From Sphingomonas sp. BGYR3 (lineage in GTDB: Bacteria > Pseudomonadota > Alphaproteobacteria > Sphingomonadales > Sphingomonadaceae), in assembly GCF_025153455.1 (NCBI RefSeq), contig NZ_JANZNT010000001.1, forward strand, positions 2,304,001 through 2,368,000: a stretch of 64,000 nucleotides of DNA, in the 5' to 3' direction. Below are positions 43,573 through 51,293 of the stretch, in pieces; the stretch's first letter is position 1, and the number at the start of each line of letters is the position of its first letter. A model generated the notes under the pieces. It was given only the letters and a program-made list of their open reading frames with translations, made no database searches and was not told the origin of the DNA. The position numbers were made by a program, and so were the translations under genes.

Positions 43573-44432
43573 GGCACGTCTTTCACGTCCGCGTCGGCCC
43601 GGTCGGCTTTCGCGTCGGTTCCGACTGGCGGCTGCCGGTGGCGCAGCTGGCGGACTGTTATCGCGACTATCCCCGGCCCGAAAACGGCATCCCGGATTTC
43701 ACCGTCCGGCTGTTCGCCGCGCGGCCGTGGCGGCGGGTGATCCGTCCATCGGTGATGATCGGCGGCGATTACACCATCCCCGATGCCGCACCGCTGCCGC
43801 TGTCGCTGGGGCTGCTGGCGGCCGAAATGGGCATGAACCTGCAAATGGCGCTGGCGCAGCGGCGCCACCTGTTGCTCCACGCCTCGACCGTGGAGCGGGA
43901 TGGGCGCTGCGTGCTGATGACCGGCGTGTCGGGATCGGGCAAATCGACGCTGTCGGCGCTGCTGATGGCGCGCGGATGGCGGCTGATGGGGGATGAGTTC
44001 GCGCTGCTCGACCCCGAAACCGGCATGGTCCACGCCTTTCCCCGCCTGATCAGCCTGAAGAATCAGTCGGTGGCGGTGATGCAGGCCGCGCTGCCCGATG
44101 GCCGGTTCGGGCCGCCCCAGCCCGCCACGCCAAAGGGCGATATCCGCCATCTGATCCCCGACGCCGCTGCCATTGCCGCGATGGACCGGACCGCGCGCCC
44201 CGCGCTGATCCTGTTCCCGAGCTATGGCCATGCCGCCGACGAGCGGCCGGTCGAGCCGAGCGAGGTTTTCGTGCGGCTGACGCAAGCCTCGACCAATTAT
44301 GTCGCGCTGGGCGAACGGGGCTTTGCCGCGCTGACCCGGCTGGTCCGCACGGTGCCCGCCCGCGCGATCGATTATCCCGACACGGACAGCGCGCTTGCGA
44401 TGGTCGAACGATTGTTCGGAGCGGCGGCGTGA
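43569..44432 (+). CDS. HprK-related kinase A
   Basis: The 287-residue protein has a P-loop VLMTGVSGSGKSTLSALLMA near residues 115-134, preceded by RRHLLLHASTVERDGRC as in HPr kinases, and followed by GWRLMGDEFALLDPETG. The central GDE is a likely catalytic acidic site. HPr kinases phosphorylate a serine of HPr; this branch lacks the full HPr-recognition C-terminus and no ptsH is nearby, so the substrate is something else. Start GTG overlapping the PqqD-like stop. Next gene overlaps by 4 bases. Confidence 0.82.
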   Translation: MRHVFHVRVGPVGFRVGSDWRLPVAQLADCYRDYPRPENGIPDFTVRLFAARPWRRVIRPSVMIGGDYTIPDAAPLPLSLGLLAAEMGMNLQMALAQRRHLLLHASTVERDGRCVLMTGVSGSGKSTLSALLMARGWRLMGDEFALLDPETGMVHAFPRLISLKNQSVAVMQAALPDGRFGPPQPATPKGDIRHLIPDAAAIAAMDRTARPALILFPSYGHAADERPVEPSEVFVRLTQASTNYVALGERGFAALTRLVRTVPARAIDYPDTDSALAMVERLFGAAA

Positions 44433-45436
44433 GCGCCCGGCTGCTGATCCATGCGCTGCGCGATCCGGCCAGCACGGCATCGCTGGATGCCGCGGGCTGG
44501 ACCGGCCTGATCGCGGCGGCGCGCGCGGAACAGATCGTCGGGACGCTGGCCCACCGCCTGAAGGGCCTGCCCATGCCCGATGCCGCTGCGCGCATCCTGG
44601 CCGATGCCCGCGCCTCGGCCGAACAGGGGCGAACGGCCGCGCTGTGGGAGGCGGAGATGGCGCGCCGCGTGCTGGCCCCGCTGGGCGTGCCGGTCGTGCT
44701 GCTGAAAGGGACGGCGTTTGTTGCCGCAGGGCTGTCCGCCGGGCTGGGGCGGTCGATCGGTGATCTCGATATCCTGGTTCCCCGTGATGCGCTGGAAGCG
44801 GTGGAGGCAGCGTTGCTGGGGCCGGGCGGCTGGGAATGGGTCAAGCCCGATCCCTATGACGATGCCTATTATCGCCGCTGGATGCACGAATTGCCGCCGC
44901 TGATCCACCGCGAGCGGGACCGGATGATCGACGTCCATCACACCATCCTGCCGCTGACCGCGCGGGTGCGGCCCGATGCGGCGGCGCTGATCGCGGACCG
45001 CGTGGAACTGGGCGGCGGACTGGCGGTGCTGAACCATGCCGACATGCTGTGCCATGCCGCCGCGCATCTGATCGCCGATGGCGACATGGCCGGGGGACTG
45101 CGCAACCTGTGGGACATTCACTGTCTGTTGAGCGACGGGGGGCATGACGGCCTGCCCGATCGGGCGCGGCTGCATGGCCTGACCGGGGCAATGGCGCGGG
45201 CCTGCCGCCTGTCGGCGCGATTGTTCGGCACCGACATTCCGGCCGAATGGTCGGGCAGGCGATGGAGCGATGCTTGGTTCCACCGCCGTCTGACGGGCCG
45301 CGATGGCTGGGGACGGCAGCGGCACAAGGGGACTGAATTCGCCTTTTACCTGCGCGGTCATGCCTTGCGGATGCCGCCCGCCATGCTGGCCCGGCATCTG
45401 TGGACCAAGTGGCGGACGGGTTATCGCCCCGCCTGA
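44429..45436 (+). CDS. Nucleotidyltransferase-family protein
   Basis: The 335-residue protein has VVLLKGTAFVAAGLSAGLGR then SIGDLDILVPRDALEAVEAA at about residues 90-128, where GDLDILV gives the paired acidic residues of a minimal nucleotidyltransferase fold. It also has IDVHHTILPLTARVR near 172 and a helical C-terminus. Related proteins sit in lasso-peptide and HprK-type gene sets. Starts at a GTG overlapping the kinase stop; its 3' end overlaps the convergent gph gene by 16 bases. Confidence 0.8.
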   Translation: MSARLLIHALRDPASTASLDAAGWTGLIAAARAEQIVGTLAHRLKGLPMPDAAARILADARASAEQGRTAALWEAEMARRVLAPLGVPVVLLKGTAFVAAGLSAGLGRSIGDLDILVPRDALEAVEAALLGPGGWEWVKPDPYDDAYYRRWMHELPPLIHRERDRMIDVHHTILPLTARVRPDAAALIADRVELGGGLAVLNHADMLCHAAAHLIADGDMAGGLRNLWDIHCLLSDGGHDGLPDRARLHGLTGAMARACRLSARLFGTDIPAEWSGRRWSDAWFHRRLTGRDGWGRQRHKGTEFAFYLRGHALRMPPAMLARHLWTKWRTGYRPA

Positions 45437-46095
45437 TCCGCCAGCGCGGCCGGCAGGTCTGCAAAATCACCGATCACCGCGTCCGCACCCAGATCGGCGG
45501 CAGGTACCGATGAAAAGCCGAAATCGACCGCAATGACCGGAATGCCGGCCGCGCGCGCCGCGCCGACATCGAACTGCGAATCGCCGACGAACGCCGCAGG
45601 GCCGCCGCCCAGCCGGTCGATCATCGCCAGCACCGGCGCCGGATCCGGCTTTGCCCGGCCCGGACCCATGGTGTCGCCGCCGATCACCAGCCTGAAATGG
45701 CGGGTCAGGCCAAGCTGATCGAGCAGGGCGACGGCCAGCGCCTCCGGCTTGTTGGTCACCACCGCCAGCTGCGTATCCCCTGCCGCCAATTCGGTCAGCA
45801 CCGCCTCGACGCCGCGATAGGGGCGGGTATGGACGCTGAGATGCGCGCCATAATGGGCAAGCATCGCCGCCCGCAGCGCCGGAAAATCCACGCCGTCCGC
45901 GCCTCCCGTCGCCACCAGCGCCTGTTCCAGCAGGCGCGTGACGCCCCCGCCAATCATCCGCGTGACGGCATCCAGCGTCAGTGCCGGCCGCCCGATTCCC
46001 GCCAGCGCTGCGTTGACGGCGATGGCGATATCCGTCCGGCTGTCGACCAATGTGCCGTCCAGATCAAAGCCGATGATCGAAAATGGGTGCTGCAT
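45421..46095 (-). CDS. gph: Phosphoglycolate phosphatase-like HAD hydrolase
   Basis: The 224-residue enzyme has the HAD motifs: FDLDGTLVDSRTDIA at residues 9-23 (nucleophile Asp10), AVVTNKPEAL near 112, RAKPDPAPV near 147 and FVGDSQFDVGAARAAG near 167. The domain and length fit Gph, which clears phosphoglycolate from DNA repair. Convergent overlap with the nucleotidyltransferase gene. Divergent from glmU with 76 bases between. Confidence 0.88.
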   Translation of the reverse strand: MQHPFSIIGFDLDGTLVDSRTDIAIAVNAALAGIGRPALTLDAVTRMIGGGVTRLLEQALVATGGADGVDFPALRAAMLAHYGAHLSVHTRPYRGVEAVLTELAAGDTQLAVVTNKPEALAVALLDQLGLTRHFRLVIGGDTMGPGRAKPDPAPVLAMIDRLGGGPAAFVGDSQFDVGAARAAGIPVIAVDFGFSSVPAADLGADAVIGDFADLPAALADQAGR

Positions 46096-46171
46096 GGCTG
46101 GCCAAATGGCGGTCGCCTATGGTCATGGCAAGCCGGGCATGGCAGGGACGCGGCCGACAGCTGGAGGCCGC

Positions 46172-47530
46172 ATGACGCAACCCATCGCCGCGATCATCCT
46201 TGCCGCGGGCAAGGGCACCCGCATGAAATCCGACACGCACAAGGTGCTGCACCCCGTCGCCGGGCGGCCGATGCTGCTGCACCTGCTGGCCAGCGTCGAT
46301 GCGCTGTCGCCCGAACGCCGCGTGGTCGTGGTCGGGGCAGGGCGCGAACAGGTGGAAACGGCCGTCGCGCCGCTGGGCGTGGGCATCGCCGTCCAATCGG
46401 AACAGCTGGGCACCGGCCATGCCGTGGCGCAGGCCGAACGCGCGCTGGCCGGGTTCGATGGCACCGTCCTGATCCTGTATGGCGACGTGCCGCTGGTTTC
46501 TGCCGATACGATGCGCCGCATGGTCGACCGGCTGGGCGCGGCCGATGCGCCTGCCTGCGTCGTGCTTGGCTTTCGCCCCGCCGATCCGGCGGCCTATGGC
46601 CGGATCCTTGCCGATGGCGACCGCATCACGCGCATGGTTGAATATAAGGACGCCAGCGAAACGGAGCGCGCCGTCACCCTGTGCAATTCCGGCCTGATGG
46701 CGGTGCGTTCGGCCGATCTGTTCGCGCTGCTGGCGCGGGTGGGCAACGATAATGCAGCCGGGGAATATTATCTGCCGGACATCGTCATGCTGGCCGCCGC
46801 CGATGGCCGGGCAAGCGCGGTCATCGAAACGGGCGAGGCAGAGGTGGCGGGCGTCAACAGCCGAGCCGAACTGGCCGGCGTCGAATTGGCCTGGCAGCAG
46901 CGCCGCCGGGCACAGGCGATGGCGGACGGGGCGACGCTGATCGCGCCGGAAACCGTCTGGTTCGCCCATGACACGGTGCTTGGCCGCGATGTCGTGGTGG
47001 AACCGAACGTGGTGTTCGGCCCCGGCGTCAGCGTGGGCGACCGCGTGACGATCCATGCCTTCAGCCATCTGGAGGGGGCAGTGCTGGAAGCGGGCGTGTC
47101 GATCGGCCCCTATGCCCGGCTGCGGCCCGGCGCGGTGCTGCGCGAAGGGGCCAGGATCGGCAATTTTGTCGAGGTAAAGGCCGCCGAAATCGGTGCAGGG
47201 GCAAAGGCCAATCACCTCAGCTATATCGGCGATGCCAGTGTCGGCGACGGCGCGAATATCGGTGCGGGCACGATCACCTGCAATTATGACGGGTATTTCA
47301 AATACCGGACCGTGATTGGCCCGCGCGCCTTTATCGGTTCCAACAGCGCGCTGATCGCACCGGTTACCATCGGTGCGGACGCCATCGTCGGCGCCGGCAG
47401 TGCGGTGACGCGCGATGTGGCCGATGGCGAATTGCGGATCGTTCGTGCCGAACAGCTGGTGAAACCCGGCTGGGCCGACCGCTTTCACGATGCGATGAAG
47501 CGGAAAAAGGCCGACCGCGCAAAGGGATGA
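46172..47530 (+). CDS. glmU: Bifunctional UDP-GlcNAc pyrophosphorylase / GlcN-1-P acetyltransferase
   Basis: The 452-residue enzyme makes UDP-N-acetylglucosamine for peptidoglycan and lipopolysaccharide. The uridyltransferase half has AIILAAGKGTRMKSDTHKVL at 7-26 and ILYGDVPLVS near 103. The left-handed beta-helix half has IGPYARLRPGAVLREGARIG, NFVEVKAAEIGAGAKANHLS and ANIGAGTITCNYDGYFKYRT. A GGAGG site is five bases before ATG. It is followed by glmS, 93 bases away. Confidence 0.96.
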   Translation: MTQPIAAIILAAGKGTRMKSDTHKVLHPVAGRPMLLHLLASVDALSPERRVVVVGAGREQVETAVAPLGVGIAVQSEQLGTGHAVAQAERALAGFDGTVLILYGDVPLVSADTMRRMVDRLGAADAPACVVLGFRPADPAAYGRILADGDRITRMVEYKDASETERAVTLCNSGLMAVRSADLFALLARVGNDNAAGEYYLPDIVMLAAADGRASAVIETGEAEVAGVNSRAELAGVELAWQQRRRAQAMADGATLIAPETVWFAHDTVLGRDVVVEPNVVFGPGVSVGDRVTIHAFSHLEGAVLEAGVSIGPYARLRPGAVLREGARIGNFVEVKAAEIGAGAKANHLSYIGDASVGDGANIGAGTITCNYDGYFKYRTVIGPRAFIGSNSALIAPVTIGADAIVGAGSAVTRDVADGELRIVRAEQLVKPGWADRFHDAMKRKKADRAKG

Positions 47531-47575
47531 TTTCTATACTATCGCTGGTTAAAGGCGGTGCGCTCCACCTATCCT

Positions 47576-47596
47576 GCCGGTGCAACCGACACCGGC
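47576..47596 (+). promoter_or_regulatory. Hairpin in the glmS leader
   Basis: GCCGGTG pairs with CACCGGC over a 7-base loop, 28 bases before the glmS ATG. A TATACT sequence lies upstream at about 47535. It could be a leader structure; it is not a glmS ribozyme. Confidence 0.35.
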
Positions 47597-47623
47597 AACC
47601 CAGTCACGAAGGCCAGTTGAACC

Positions 47624-49447
47624 ATGTGCGGCATTGTTGGAATCGTCAGCAACACGGATGTTACCGACCGTCTGGTCGACGGGCTGAAGCGGCTGGAATA
47701 TCGCGGCTATGACAGCGCCGGGGTTGCCACCATCCATGACGGCGCGATCGAACGCCGCCGGGCGGAGGGCAAGCTGGCCAATCTGGTCCGCGAGGTGCGT
47801 GACGAGCCGCTGCCCGGCACCATCGGCATCGCCCATACCCGCTGGGCCACCCATGGCGCGCCGACCACAGCCAATGCCCATCCCCATTCGACGGGCGAAG
47901 TGGCGCTGGTCCACAATGGCATCATCGAAAACTACAAGCCGCTGCGTGACGAGCTGGTCGCCGCCGGCCGTCATTTCGACAGCCAGACCGACAGCGAAGT
48001 CGTCGCCCATCTGATCAGTGCGCAGGTGGAACAGGGTGTGGCCCCGCGTGATGCGGTGGCCGCGGTGCTGCCCCGCCTGCACGGCGCATTCGCCCTGGCC
48101 ATTCTGTTTCGTCATCATCCCGACCTGCTGATCGGCGCGCGGCTCGGCTCGCCCCTGGTCGTCGGCTATGGCGATGGCGAGACGTTTCTGGGCTCCGACG
48201 CGCTGGCGCTGGCACCGCTGACCCAGCGGATCAGCTATCTTGAGGAGGGCGACTGGGTCGTCATCACCCGGGACGGCGCGGAAATCTTTGACCGCGACAA
48301 CCGGCCGGTCGAGCGCGCGATCACGCTTTCCGGCGTGTCGGCGGCACAGGTGGAAAAGGGCAATCATCGCCACTTCATGCTCAAGGAAATCCATGAGCAG
48401 CCGATCGTTGTTGCCCAGACGCTGAAATCTTATCTGCGCCGCGAACAGGACCAGGTGTCGCTGCCGATCCCCGAGTTCGACCTTGGTGCGATCCGCCGCG
48501 TGACCATCGTTGCCTGCGGGACCAGCTTCTATGCCGGGATGGTCGCCAAATACTGGTTCGAACAATTCGCCCGCGTGCCCGTGGACCTCGATGTCGCGTC
48601 CGAGTTCCGCTACCGCGAACCGGTGATGGAAGGGGGCGGCCTTGCCCTGTTCATCAGCCAGTCAGGCGAGACGGCCGACACGCTGGCTGCGCTGCGCCAC
48701 GCCCGCGAGGAAGGGCAGAAGATCGCCGTCGTGGTCAATGTCCCGACCAGCACCATGGCGCGTGAGGCCGATCTGTTGCTGCCGACCCATGCCGGCCCGG
48801 AAATCGGCGTTGCCTCGACCAAGGCGTTTACATGCCAGCTCGCGGTGCTTGCGGCGCTTGCTGCAAACCTTGCCCGTGCCAAGGGGCGGCTGGACCCAGA
48901 TGCGGAGAAGGAGATCGTCCGTCATCTGGCCGAGGCGCCCGCGGCGCTGAACGCGGCACTGGCGCATGACGAGGCGATCCAGGGGATGGCGCATCTGATC
49001 GCCGGCGCGCGCGATGTCCTGTATCTGGGTCGCGGCACGGATTATCCGCTGGCTCTGGAGGGTGCGCTCAAGCTCAAGGAAATCAGCTATATCCATGCCG
49101 AGGGCTATGCTGCCGGCGAGATGAAGCATGGCCCGATCGCGCTGATCGACGATGCCGTTCCGGTCATCGTCATCGCGCCGTCCGGTCCGCTGTTCGAAAA
49201 GACCGTCAGCAACATGCAGGAGGTGCAGGCGCGGGGCGGCAAGGTCGTGCTGATTTCGGACGAGGCAGGGGTTGCCGCCGCTGGCGAGGGTTGCCTTGCC
49301 ACCATCGCCATGCCGCGCGTGCATCCGTTGATCGCGCCGCTGGTCTATGCTGTCCCCGTGCAGCTGCTCGCCTATCATGTCGCCGTGGCCAAGGGCACCG
49401 ATGTGGATCAGCCCCGCAATCTGGCGAAATCAGTGACCGTGGAATAA
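47624..49447 (+). CDS. glmS: Glutamine-fructose-6-phosphate aminotransferase
   Basis: The 607-residue enzyme makes glucosamine-6-phosphate. The glutaminase half starts MCGIVGIVSNTDVTDR (Cys2 is the nucleophile) with HTRWATHGAPTTANAHPHST near 73-92. The isomerase half has two SIS domains with TIVACGTSFYAGMVAKYWFE, FISQSGETADTLAAL and VASTKAFTCQLAVL, and ends DQPRNLAKSVTVE, the conserved C-terminus. It provides substrate for GlmM and then GlmU, the gene before it. Confidence 0.97.
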   Translation: MCGIVGIVSNTDVTDRLVDGLKRLEYRGYDSAGVATIHDGAIERRRAEGKLANLVREVRDEPLPGTIGIAHTRWATHGAPTTANAHPHSTGEVALVHNGIIENYKPLRDELVAAGRHFDSQTDSEVVAHLISAQVEQGVAPRDAVAAVLPRLHGAFALAILFRHHPDLLIGARLGSPLVVGYGDGETFLGSDALALAPLTQRISYLEEGDWVVITRDGAEIFDRDNRPVERAITLSGVSAAQVEKGNHRHFMLKEIHEQPIVVAQTLKSYLRREQDQVSLPIPEFDLGAIRRVTIVACGTSFYAGMVAKYWFEQFARVPVDLDVASEFRYREPVMEGGGLALFISQSGETADTLAALRHAREEGQKIAVVVNVPTSTMAREADLLLPTHAGPEIGVASTKAFTCQLAVLAALAANLARAKGRLDPDAEKEIVRHLAEAPAALNAALAHDEAIQGMAHLIAGARDVLYLGRGTDYPLALEGALKLKEISYIHAEGYAAGEMKHGPIALIDDAVPVIVIAPSGPLFEKTVSNMQEVQARGGKVVLISDEAGVAAAGEGCLATIAMPRVHPLIAPLVYAVPVQLLAYHVAVAKGTDVDQPRNLAKSVTVE

Positions 49448-49685
49448 CGGCCGTCCCGATTCGGGACTCGGCAAATGTTCGGGCGGAAATGGCGCGCGCT
49501 AGCGTGTTCCGCGCTTATGCCCATGCGCCTCAAATCAGCACATGGCTGAACTACTGGGGATACGCCAAAAATCCCAGCATTTTAGCCAGGCCATTGATTT
49601 CAGGCTTGAAACGCTCGCGGTCGTGATTCGCGAAACGTCCGGGCTGGCTGATTTCCGAAGACTTCACCCAGCCCGGAAGCGTCCG
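49448..49685. other. Gap after glmS with an inverted repeat
   Basis: No gene is supported. A short hairpin GTCCCG/CGGGAC is just after glmS without a T tract. A 9-bp perfect inverted repeat CCGGGCTGG / CCAGCCCGG at 49639-49676 lies downstream of the small minus-strand peptide frame and could be its 3' hairpin. Confidence 0.5.
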
Positions 49686-49739
49686 TTACCAGGGGCGAAG
49701 GTCGTCGCCGTAGGAATCACGAAACAGCAGAGCGAACAT
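49686..49739 (-). CDS. Possible 17-residue peptide
   Basis: On the minus strand CAGGAG, seven bases, then an ATG opens MFALLFRDSYGDDLRPW and stops. The ribosome site is excellent, the upstream 49740-49830 region is AT-rich as a promoter would be, and a 9-bp inverted repeat follows. The block GGAGAA, five bases, ATGTTCGCTC is shared exactly with the small frame at 9358. Such a short frame can arise by chance, so coding is not proven. Confidence 0.4.
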   Translation of the reverse strand: MFALLFRDSYGDDLRPW

Positions 49740-49885
49740 CAGGATTCTCCTGTTTTGGCGCAACGTGCGCGTCGTGATTATTAACTGATTTTTAAGCATT
49801 TTGCAATTCGGACTTGCGTCGCTTTCGGGACAGCGTCCACCGGAATTAACCCTTCTTTCAACCCTTGACAGATAGGGGTGATGCA

Positions 49886-51250
49886 ATGTCCGGCACCGCG
49901 CCCTTGCGTCCTCTGCCCAGACGAACGGCGATGCGCGCGCCGGTCGCGCCCATGGCCATGCCCATTGCCAGCGCCGCCAATGCCGAGCCGCTTTCGACCG
50001 GTCGCCTTGCCGACAACAACCATGTCCAGATGTTGCTGGTGCGACTGACCAATTTTGACGTGCTGCGCCGTCATGCGGGCGTTCATGCTGCGAACGAAAT
50101 CATCGACCGGATCGCAGCGCGCGTTGCGCTGGCCCTGCCGCTGGCCGAAGTGGTGGCAAGCGGACGTCGGACGATGGAAGTGACCCTGCCCATCCGTAGT
50201 CCCGGTGACGCCGACACCAATATCGCGCTGGTTCGCGATGCCATGACCGCGCTGATCGATCTGGACGGACAGCTGCACCGGGTATTCGTGACCATCGGCT
50301 CTGCAGTCGCTGGCAACCGCCATGATCCGATCCGCCTGGTCGAACTTGCCGAAGCGGCGCTGCGCCAGGCGCAATCCGATGAGCGGGATGTCGTCCGGGT
50401 GCTTGGCGAAACCGGTGACGGGCTGGATCCGGTGGCGTTGATGCGCGAATTGCCCAGTGCGATCGCGGCGGGGCAGATGGTGCTGCATTACCAGCCCAAG
50501 GTGCATGTCCGGCGTCAGGAAGTGTCCAGCGTTGAGGCGCTGGTCCGCTGGCGCCATCCGGTTCACGGCCTGATTCCGCCCGGCGATTTCATTACGCTGG
50601 CCGAGCAGGCCGGACAGATCGGGGCGTTGACGCTCTGGACCCTGGGAGAGGCGGTGCGCGGACAGGCCCGCCTGGCCGAATCCGGGCATGATATTCCGGT
50701 TTACGTCAACATTTCGGGCCTGTTGCTGGCCGACCGCGATTTCGTGCAACAGGTGTCGCTGATGGTGCGCGACACCACGGGTCGGATCGGGTTCGAGATC
50801 ACGGAGACGTCGGTGATCCGGGATCCGGAGGTCGCAATCCGCCATCTGAAACTGTTTGCCGATGCCGGCATTCCGATTGCCATCGACGATTACGGTGCGG
50901 GCCTGTCCTCGCTCGCCTATCTGAAACAGCTGCCGGCGACCGAACTGAAGATCGACAAGCTGTTCGTTACCCAGCTGACTAGCAGCAACCGAGATCCGCT
51001 GATCGTGCGGTCCACCATCGATCTGGCCCATGCGCTCGATATGGAAGTGGTGGCGGAAGGCGTCGAAACGCCGGCGGCGATGGCCCTGCTCAGCGTCATG
51101 GGCTGCGACATGATCCAAGGATATCTGGTCAGCCGCCCGGTCGAACTGGATGCGCTGATCCCGTATCTGGCGCAGCATCGCCACAAACAGGCGCTGACCC
51201 GCCCGACCATCTCGTTCCAGGCGGGCAATCGTTTCTGGAATCGCGTGTAA
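49886..51250 (+). CDS. Cyclic-di-GMP phosphodiesterase (EAL) with degenerate GGDEF
   Basis: The 454-residue cytoplasmic protein has an N-terminal GGDEF-like fold (about 50-175) in which the signature is replaced by SGRRTMEVTL, so it should not make cyclic-di-GMP. The EAL domain (about 190-440) keeps VEALVRWRHP near 215, YVNISGLLLADRDF, FEITETSVIRD, AIDDYGAGLSSLAYLKQLPA with ELKIDKLFV, and VAEGVETPAAM, the residues expected for metal and substrate binding. So it is a likely active phosphodiesterase. The ATG at 49886 has an AGGGG site; it is 43 bases from the next gene. Confidence 0.92.
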   Translation: MSGTAPLRPLPRRTAMRAPVAPMAMPIASAANAEPLSTGRLADNNHVQMLLVRLTNFDVLRRHAGVHAANEIIDRIAARVALALPLAEVVASGRRTMEVTLPIRSPGDADTNIALVRDAMTALIDLDGQLHRVFVTIGSAVAGNRHDPIRLVELAEAALRQAQSDERDVVRVLGETGDGLDPVALMRELPSAIAAGQMVLHYQPKVHVRRQEVSSVEALVRWRHPVHGLIPPGDFITLAEQAGQIGALTLWTLGEAVRGQARLAESGHDIPVYVNISGLLLADRDFVQQVSLMVRDTTGRIGFEITETSVIRDPEVAIRHLKLFADAGIPIAIDDYGAGLSSLAYLKQLPATELKIDKLFVTQLTSSNRDPLIVRSTIDLAHALDMEVVAEGVETPAAMALLSVMGCDMIQGYLVSRPVELDALIPYLAQHRHKQALTRPTISFQAGNRFWNRV

Positions 51251-51293
51251 CCCCTTTAGTGCCACGTTAACGCCCGCCGGTTAGTCAGGACGG

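Noticed and set aside
42834..45436. A lasso-peptide gene cluster
   Set aside because: There is no asparagine-synthetase-like cyclase and no transglutaminase-like protease, and the Tat protein does not look like a lasso precursor.
49448..49885. A tmRNA or split tmRNA gene
   Set aside because: The 17-residue frame does not resemble a tag peptide (no ANDN start or AA end) and no tRNA-like domain is visible.
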